Shown: positions 59,013 to 64,000 of the stretch, piece by piece
How the letters are laid out: each line of letters opens with the position of its first letter
Position numbering within the stretch: the first letter of the stretch is position 1
Origin: Oceanobacter mangrovi
GTDB taxonomy: Bacteria > Pseudomonadota > Gammaproteobacteria > Pseudomonadales > Oceanobacteraceae
Direction of reading: 5' to 3'
Assembly (NCBI RefSeq): GCF_019740315.1
Contig: NZ_JAHXZR010000009.1
Span: 124,001-188,000, forward strand
Length of the DNA: 64,000 bases
The notes under the pieces: model-generated
The model's database searches: none
What the model was told of the DNA's origin: nothing
What the model saw: only the letters and a program-made list of their open reading frames with translations
Program-made: the position numbers and the translations under genes

Positions 59013-59465
59013 ATGAGCACGATTGGAAAGTCACTGGCAGCTGCCAGCATGCTGTGTTTGTCGATGATGGCTGCGGTTAGCCATGCCGAGTCTGCTTTGA
59101 CTGTCAAGGATGCCTACGTGCGTGCGCCGATTCCGGGTAAGCAAATAACGGCGGCTTTTATGTCTATCAGCAACAGCGGTCAGGGTTCCGACAAGCTGGT
59201 TTCAGCCAGTGCGCCATGGGCGCAGAAAATTGAGTTGCATACTCATATGCATGAGAACGGCACCATGAAGATGCGTCAGGTTGACAGCATTGGAGTGAAC
59301 GCCGGGACTACAACGACCTTGCAACCCGGTGGCTTGCATCTGATGATTTTTGGTCTGGCACAACCGCTACCAGCGACGGTTGGCGGTCAACTACCGCTGG
59401 AGTTGTGCTTTGCCGCGGCAGGTTGCCAACAAGTGTCAGCAACTCTGGTTGATATGCGCATGTAA
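59013..59465 (+). CDS. PCuAC-family periplasmic copper chaperone
   Basis: 150 residues from ATG 59013 (GGA six bases upstream); earlier ATGs at 58992 and 58998 are possible. Signal peptide ends SHA. The mature domain carries the copper motif: HTHMHENGTMKMR, then PGGLHLMIFGL, giving the H-M-x10-M-x21-H-x-M pattern. Delivers Cu(I) to cytochrome oxidase CuA. No neighbouring senC or cox genes here. Confidence 0.9.
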   Translation: MSTIGKSLAAASMLCLSMMAAVSHAESALTVKDAYVRAPIPGKQITAAFMSISNSGQGSDKLVSASAPWAQKIELHTHMHENGTMKMRQVDSIGVNAGTTTTLQPGGLHLMIFGLAQPLPATVGGQLPLELCFAAAGCQQVSATLVDMRM

Positions 59466-59474
59466 TGCCGTCTC

Positions 59475-59507
59475 GGTAAACTGGCTATAGAGGTAACCTG
59501 GCTATAG
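59475..59507 (+). repeat. Tandem duplication after the copper chaperone gene
   Basis: GGTAAACTGGCTATAG and GGTAACCTGGCTATAG, 15 of 16 identical, separated by one base. Confidence 0.65.
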
Positions 59508-59534
59508 ATCCTGGACAGGTGGAAACACGGGGCG

Positions 59535-59771
59535 TTAATAATTATCCAGATCACCTGACATTACGTCATTTTCCAGCTGGTCACCGGCAATGCGGTGGCC
59601 TTCGCTGGCCCACTCACCGAGATCGATCAATTTGCAGCGCTCACTGCAGAAGGGGCGAAAACGGTTTTCCGGTTTCCACTCTACTTCGTTCTTACAGGTC
59701 GGGCATTGTACCCGGGTGACCGAGTCGTTGGCGGCGCTTGTTTGCCGGGTATTTTGCGGTTTGGAAGTCAT
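59535..59771 (-). CDS. yacG: DNA gyrase inhibitor YacG
   Basis: 78 residues from ATG 59771; a TTG at 59804 would add 11 residues. Zinc finger [10 protein letters not shown]...FCSERC (C-x2-C-x15-C-x3-C) and [14 protein letters not shown] are diagnostic. Binds GyrB in E. coli. pilD-coaE-yacG order is conserved. Confidence 0.94.
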   Translation of the reverse strand: MTSKPQNTRQTSAANDSVTRVQCPTCKNEVEWKPENRFRPFCSERCKLIDLGEWASEGHRIAGDQLENDVMSGDLDNY

Positions 59772-59820
59772 AGGCTTGCGGTGCGTAACTGGATAAGCGG
59801 CCAATGATAACGGATTCAGT

Positions 59821-60426
59821 TCAGTCCTGCGCGCTGGCTAGCTGCAGGTACGTCTGGTGTAGCTGTCTTAACTGCTGATAGAGGTCTGCCAGAGAGCGAC
59901 TGTTATTAACCACATCATCAGCTTTGCCCAGGCGGTCTGTGCGATTCAGCTGCGATTGCATAATACGGCGAATCTGCTCTTCGCTGTTACCGTCGCGCTG
60001 GCTGGCGCGTAATAATTGCACCTCTTCCGGAACATCAACGACCAGGCTGCGATTGACCAGCTGATATTGGCCGCTTTCGAATAACAGTGGTGAGGCGAGA
60101 ATGACATAAGGTGAGCGGGCGCTATTCAGGCGCTCGATAGTCAGCTGGCGAATCGCGGGGTGGGTGATGGCTTCCAGCAGGCGCCGTTCTTCAGGATTGG
60201 CAAACACGCGCTGGCGCAGCCAGGCGCGATCCAGTTCGCCATTGGCCAGCAACACCTCATCACCAAACTGCTGCTGAATTTGCTTTAAGGCAGGCTGCCC
60301 AGCCTGCACGACTTCGCGGGCAATTACATCGGAATCAACGACTTCGATGCCTTGCTGTTGCAAATAATCAGAGGCGGCGGTTTTACCAGAACCAATGCCA
60401 CCAGTGAGCCCCAGAATCCAGACCAT
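59821..60426 (-). CDS. coaE: Dephospho-CoA kinase
   Basis: 201 residues from ATG 60426. Last step of CoA synthesis. P-loop GGIGSGKT at 9-16, [19 protein letters not shown] and [17 protein letters not shown]. Five bases after pilD; normal length. Confidence 0.96.
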   Translation of the reverse strand: MVWILGLTGGIGSGKTAASDYLQQQGIEVVDSDVIAREVVQAGQPALKQIQQQFGDEVLLANGELDRAWLRQRVFANPEERRLLEAITHPAIRQLTIERLNSARSPYVILASPLLFESGQYQLVNRSLVVDVPEEVQLLRASQRDGNSEEQIRRIMQSQLNRTDRLGKADDVVNNSRSLADLYQQLRQLHQTYLQLASAQD

Positions 60427-60431
60427 AAATA

Positions 60432-61319
60432 TCAGAAGTTTCCGAGGTACAGGCCGATGATATCCTGTCCCCACAGGGCTGCGATCCAGCCAGCAGCAGC
60501 TAAATAAGGGCCAAATGGAATCGGCAGGTTTTTATCGCGGCCCAGAATCATAATGCCTGCGATACCAACGACGGCACCAACAGCGGAAGACAGCAGAATA
60601 ATCAGCAGCAGCTGCTGGAATCCCAACCAGGCTCCTAGGGCGGCCAATAGTTTGAAGTCACCAAAGCCCATGCCTTCCTTGCCGGTTACCAGTTTGAAAA
60701 TCCAGAACACACTCCAGAGGCTCAGATAGCCAAGCACTGCCCCCCAAACAGCAGAGTTCAGATCGGTAAACATGCCAAATGCATTACAAATCAGCCCCAG
60801 CCAAAGCAGCCCAAGCGTCATGGTGTCTGGCAAAATCTGATGGTCGATATCAATTACGGACATGGCAATCAATAGCCAGGTGAACATCAACATTGCCAGC
60901 AACGGCAGCCCCCACGGGAATTGCCAGATCAGCACGCTGCTCAGAACGGCAGTGACGATTTCAACAATAGGGTAACGCCAGCCAATTCGGGTTCCACAAC
61001 CAGAACATTTACCTTTTAACAGCAAGAAGCTGACGACAGGAATATTCTGCCAGGCTCGCACCGGAGCCTGACATTTGGGGCAGTGGGAATCCGGCTTGAT
61101 CAGATTAAAAGGCTTCGACAGATCATCCAGTGCCGGATGAGCCGGCAGTTGATCCAGTTCCAGGCAATCACGTTTCCACTGCCGAAACATCATCACCGGC
61201 AAACGTAAAATAACTACATTGAGGAAGCTGCCAACCAGCAGCGACAAAACAGCAACAGAAATCAGTTGGGATGCCCAACTGGAGCCGAGCCAGTTGAGCA
61301 ATTGCAAAATAGAATTCAT
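60432..61319 (-). CDS. pilD: Prepilin peptidase PilD
   Basis: 295 residues. Membrane aspartyl protease and N-methylase for type IV prepilins and type II secretion pseudopilins. Two CxxC pairs (CPKC, CSGC) in the cytoplasmic loop, catalytic Asp in SVIDIDHQILPD and GMGFGDFKLLAALGAWLG. Eight hydrophobic segments. Third in pilB-pilC-pilD. Confidence 0.96.
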   Translation of the reverse strand: MNSILQLLNWLGSSWASQLISVAVLSLLVGSFLNVVILRLPVMMFRQWKRDCLELDQLPAHPALDDLSKPFNLIKPDSHCPKCQAPVRAWQNIPVVSFLLLKGKCSGCGTRIGWRYPIVEIVTAVLSSVLIWQFPWGLPLLAMLMFTWLLIAMSVIDIDHQILPDTMTLGLLWLGLICNAFGMFTDLNSAVWGAVLGYLSLWSVFWIFKLVTGKEGMGFGDFKLLAALGAWLGFQQLLLIILLSSAVGAVVGIAGIMILGRDKNLPIPFGPYLAAAGWIAALWGQDIIGLYLGNF

Positions 61320-61333
61320 CGCTTATCCGCAAG

Positions 61334-62560
61334 TTACAGTGCATTACCGATCTGGAAGATCGGCAGATACATGGAAATTACCAATCCACCCACTACAACC
61401 CCCAGAAAAGCCATAATCATTGGTTCCATCATGGCCGTTAAACCGTCGACAGATTCGTCCACTTCGGTTTCATAATAACTGGCGGCTTTATCCAACATGG
61501 CATCGAGAGCGCCAGACTCCTCGCCAATGGAAGTCATCTGGATCACCATATTAGGGAATACATTGGTTGCTCGCATGGCAAAGTGCATTTGCTGACCATT
61601 GGAAACTTCCTGGCGAACAGACAATACCGCATCCCGATAAAGCTTGTTACCAACAGCACCTGCAACCGATTGCAAGGCTTCAACCAGAGGTACACCGGCG
61701 GCGAAGGTGGTTGATAAGACCCGGGCAAAGCGGGCCACGGCTGCTTTATGAAGAATTGGTCCGAATACCGGGAATTTCAGGAAAATCAGGTCCATTTGAT
61801 CGCGAAATTTGGGTGAGTTTTTAATCGCTGTTTTATAGGCAAACACCAGTCCGGCGATAACAGCTACGGCCATAAACCAGTATTTTTGTAATCCATCGGA
61901 AAGAAAAATTACAAACTGGGTTGGCGCTGGCAGTTCAGAGCCAAAACTTTCGAACATGCCCTGAAAAGTCGGCACCACCTTGATCAACAGAATGGCAGTT
62001 ACAATCGCGGCAACAATCAATACTGTGATCGGATAACCCATGGCTTTTTTGAGTTTGGATTTCAAAGCCTCGGATTTTTCCTTGTAGATAGCAACCTTGT
62101 CGAGCATGGTTTCCAAAGCACCGGATTGCTCGCCAGACTCCACCAAGTTACAGGTCAGCTCGTCGAAATGCTCAGGGTGCTGTTTAAGGGAGGAAGCGAA
62201 GTCGTTACCGGCGGCGACATTGTCACGAAGCTCGAGTATCAGTTTTTTCATCGCAAGGTTGTCTACGCCATCCGCAACGATCTCAAATGACTGCACCAGC
62301 GGCACACCGGCTTTGATCATGGTTGCCATTTGGCGGGTAAAAAAGGTGATGTCTGCTGTTTTTATTTTCTTTTTGCTGCTCCCCCCCAGACCAAACATGG
62401 GCTGGGCCTTGCGTTTAACCTTTTCTGGCTGAATGCCCTGTTTACGTAGCTGAGCCTTGACCATAGCCATATTCTGGCCAGACAGCGTACCACTTATCTT
62501 CTGACCGCGCCGGTTGACGCCTTCCCAGGCGAATTCAATGCTTTTTGCTTTTTGGGCCAT
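61334..62560 (-). CDS. pilC: Type IV pilus platform protein PilC
   Basis: 408 residues. Inner-membrane platform with two GspF repeats: FFTRQMATMIKAGVPLVQSF and ARFARVLSTTFAAGVPLVEA, three membrane helices. Contacts PilB. 34 bases after pilB; complete. Confidence 0.95.
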   Translation of the reverse strand: MAQKAKSIEFAWEGVNRRGQKISGTLSGQNMAMVKAQLRKQGIQPEKVKRKAQPMFGLGGSSKKKIKTADITFFTRQMATMIKAGVPLVQSFEIVADGVDNLAMKKLILELRDNVAAGNDFASSLKQHPEHFDELTCNLVESGEQSGALETMLDKVAIYKEKSEALKSKLKKAMGYPITVLIVAAIVTAILLIKVVPTFQGMFESFGSELPAPTQFVIFLSDGLQKYWFMAVAVIAGLVFAYKTAIKNSPKFRDQMDLIFLKFPVFGPILHKAAVARFARVLSTTFAAGVPLVEALQSVAGAVGNKLYRDAVLSVRQEVSNGQQMHFAMRATNVFPNMVIQMTSIGEESGALDAMLDKAASYYETEVDESVDGLTAMMEPMIMAFLGVVVGGLVISMYLPIFQIGNAL

Positions 62561-62594
62561 AGCTGCTAACTGCCTCTACCATTCTGTCGCTGGG

Positions 62595-64000
62595 TTAGTC
62601 TGTGGTAACACGGTTGGCCTCTTCCAGACTGGTCATCCCCTGGGCGACCTTCATCAGGGCTGACGTCCGTAAATTATTAAAGCCTTCTTTACGTGCAACG
62701 TCAGCGATTTCAATTGAATTACCGCCTTCCATGATAATACGAGAGAGTGCATCGGTTATTTTAACTACTTCGTAAATACCAACACGGCCTTTATAGCCAT
62801 GGCTGCACATCTCACAGCCTACCGGCTGATAGATTTCAGCGGTTTCCAGCATTTCCTCGGTGAAACCGGTTTCCAGCAAGGCTTCTCTGGGAATGTCAGC
62901 AGGCTTTTTGCAATTTTTACACAAACGACGGGCCAGACGCTGGGCAATAATCAAGGAAACCGAGGTTGCAATGTTAAATGATGGCACCCCCATGTTGGCC
63001 AGACGGGTAATGGTTTCCGGAGCACTGTTGGTGTGCAGGGTTGATAACACCAGGTGGCCGGTTTGGGCGGCCTTGATCGCAATAGAGGCGGTCTCAAGAT
63101 CCCGAATTTCCCCCACCATGATCACGTCCGGGTCCTGACGCAGGAAGGAGCGTAGCGCTGCAGCAAAGTCCAGGCCGACTTTGGGGTTAACGTTAACCTG
63201 GTTAATTCCTTCGAGGTTGATCTCTGCCGGGTCTTCGGCCGTCGAGATATTGGTGCCTTCTTCGTTAAGAATATTCAGGCCCGTATAGAGGGAAACTGTT
63301 TTACCTGAGCCGGTTGGGCCAGTAACCAGAATCATGCCTTGCGGCTTGGAAAGAGCGTGCATATACAACTCTTTTTGAGCCGGCTCGTAACCCAGCATAT
63401 CAATGCCCAACTGGGCAGACGACGGGTCCAGAATCCGCAATACAATCTTTTCGCCAAACAGGGTTGGCAAGGTGTTTACCCGGAAGTCGATAGCCTTGGT
63501 TTTGGATATCCGCATCTTGATACGGCCATCCTGAGGAATGCGCCTCTCGGAAATGTCCATTTGTGACATTACTTTAAGACGGGCTGCGATCTTGCCAGTC
63601 AAGGATACGGGGGGCTTGGCAACCTCGTGCAATATACCGTCGGTGCGGTAACGAACCCGGTAACGTTTTTCATAGGGCTCGAAGTGAATATCCGAAGATC
63701 CCATTTTGATGGCGTCCAATAGCATTTTATTGACGAAACGTACGATAGGGGCATCGTCACCAGTATTTTGATTCGACTGCTCCTTATCCTCGGCATTGGG
63801 ATCTTCAAGATCTACGTCGTCCAGTTCGGAGTCCAGATCATCCATACTGGTGTCGTTGGCGGCCAATAATTTGGTAACGGCACCCGCCAATTTTGTATGG
63901 TCAACTATGACTGACTCAATGTTCATACCGGTACTGAACTTGAATTCGTCAATCGACTGAATACGGGTGGGATCACTTTGAGCGACAAATAAGCGGCTGC
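62595..64000 (-). CDS. pilB: Type IV pilus assembly ATPase PilB (5' part missing)
   Basis: At least 468 residues; the frame stays open to the window edge, where [18 protein letters not shown] is PilB N-terminal domain sequence, so the ATG at 63926 is internal. Walker A GPTGSGKT, Asp box, Walker [13 protein letters not shown] and the tetracysteine zinc site ([17 protein letters not shown]). Drives pilus extension. Confidence 0.95.
   Translation of the reverse strand, partial: SRLFVAQSDPTRIQSIDEFKFSTGMNIESVIVDHTKLAGAVTKLLAANDTSMDDLDSELDDVDLEDPNAEDKEQSNQNTGDDAPIVRFVNKMLLDAIKMGSSDIHFEPYEKRYRVRYRTDGILHEVAKPPVSLTGKIAARLKVMSQMDISERRIPQDGRIKMRISKTKAIDFRVNTLPTLFGEKIVLRILDPSSAQLGIDMLGYEPAQKELYMHALSKPQGMILVTGPTGSGKTVSLYTGLNILNEEGTNISTAEDPAEINLEGINQVNVNPKVGLDFAAALRSFLRQDPDVIMVGEIRDLETASIAIKAAQTGHLVLSTLHTNSAPETITRLANMGVPSFNIATSVSLIIAQRLARRLCKNCKKPADIPREALLETGFTEEMLETAEIYQPVGCEMCSHGYKGRVGIYEVVKITDALSRIIMEGGNSIEIADVARKEGFNNLRTSALMKVAQGMTSLEEANRVTTD

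Overview
The window is compact bacterial chromosome, about 90 % coding, from a gammaproteobacterium. Several conserved neighbourhoods point to the Pseudomonas/Oceanospirillales side of the class: dacA-ybeD-lipB-lipA; rplU-rpmA-obg-proB; rpsT-murJ-ribF-ileS-lspA-fkpB-ispH running into a minor-pilin cluster; pilS-pilR beside nadE; bamD divergent from rluD-pgeF; ilvI-ilvH; dusB-fis-purH-purD; and pilB-pilC-pilD-coaE-yacG. A marine Oceanospirillales-like organism fits, but the genus cannot be fixed from sequence alone. I saw no rRNA, tRNA, CRISPR array, transposase, integrase or prophage gene.

Layout. 1-5 kb: two tandem membrane proteins with worn-down GGDEF domains, a DUF3549-ychJ pair and three lineage-specific small or secreted proteins. 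5-8.2 kb: two tandem alkaline phosphatases, one a lipoprotein and one periplasmic. 8.4-11.6 kb: D-Ala-D-Ala carboxypeptidase and lipoate genes. 11.6-15.4 kb (minus strand): ydcH-like gene, trxC, dsbD, ispB. 15.6-27.9 kb (plus strand): ribosomal proteins L21, L27 and S20, the Obg GTPase, proB, kdsA, the lipid II flippase, flavin synthesis, ileS, lspA, fkpB, ispH. 28-38.6 kb (minus strand): type IV pilus minor pilins, the PilY1 adhesin and the PilS-PilR two-component system. 38.7-49.2 kb: nadE, bamD, rluD, pgeF, a DUF4124 protein, ilvIH, coq7 and a Ycf46-type AAA ATPase. 49.2-58.7 kb (minus strand): a hybrid histidine kinase with a degenerate ATPase domain, purD, purH, fis, dusB, a zinc-ribbon/DUF3426 protein, prmA. 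59-64 kb: a PCuAC copper chaperone, then yacG, coaE, pilD, pilC and a 5'-truncated pilB on the minus strand.

How the parts connect. Two type IV pilus blocks lie in one window: assembly motor, platform and prepilin peptidase (pilBCD), and minor pilins, tip adhesin and regulator (fimT...pilE, pilSR). Redox and thiol genes (trxC, dsbD) sit together, as do cell-wall and envelope genes (dacA, murJ, lspA, bamD, kdsA). Most of the rest is translation, cofactor and amino-acid housekeeping.

Points most worth a second look: a one-base loss in the 3' end of ychJ that removes the last SEC-C cysteines; a perfect hairpin that would bury the trxC ribosome binding site; a hybrid kinase that keeps its His and Asp phosphorylation sites but has lost recognisable ATP-binding motifs; a rearranged minor-pilin operon carrying an unrecognised 112-residue secreted protein; a possible Ile/Leu leader peptide ahead of ilvI; and palindromic repeats between purH and purD. 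No clearly new multi-gene system is visible. All family calls come from motifs and order read by eye; no database search was run.
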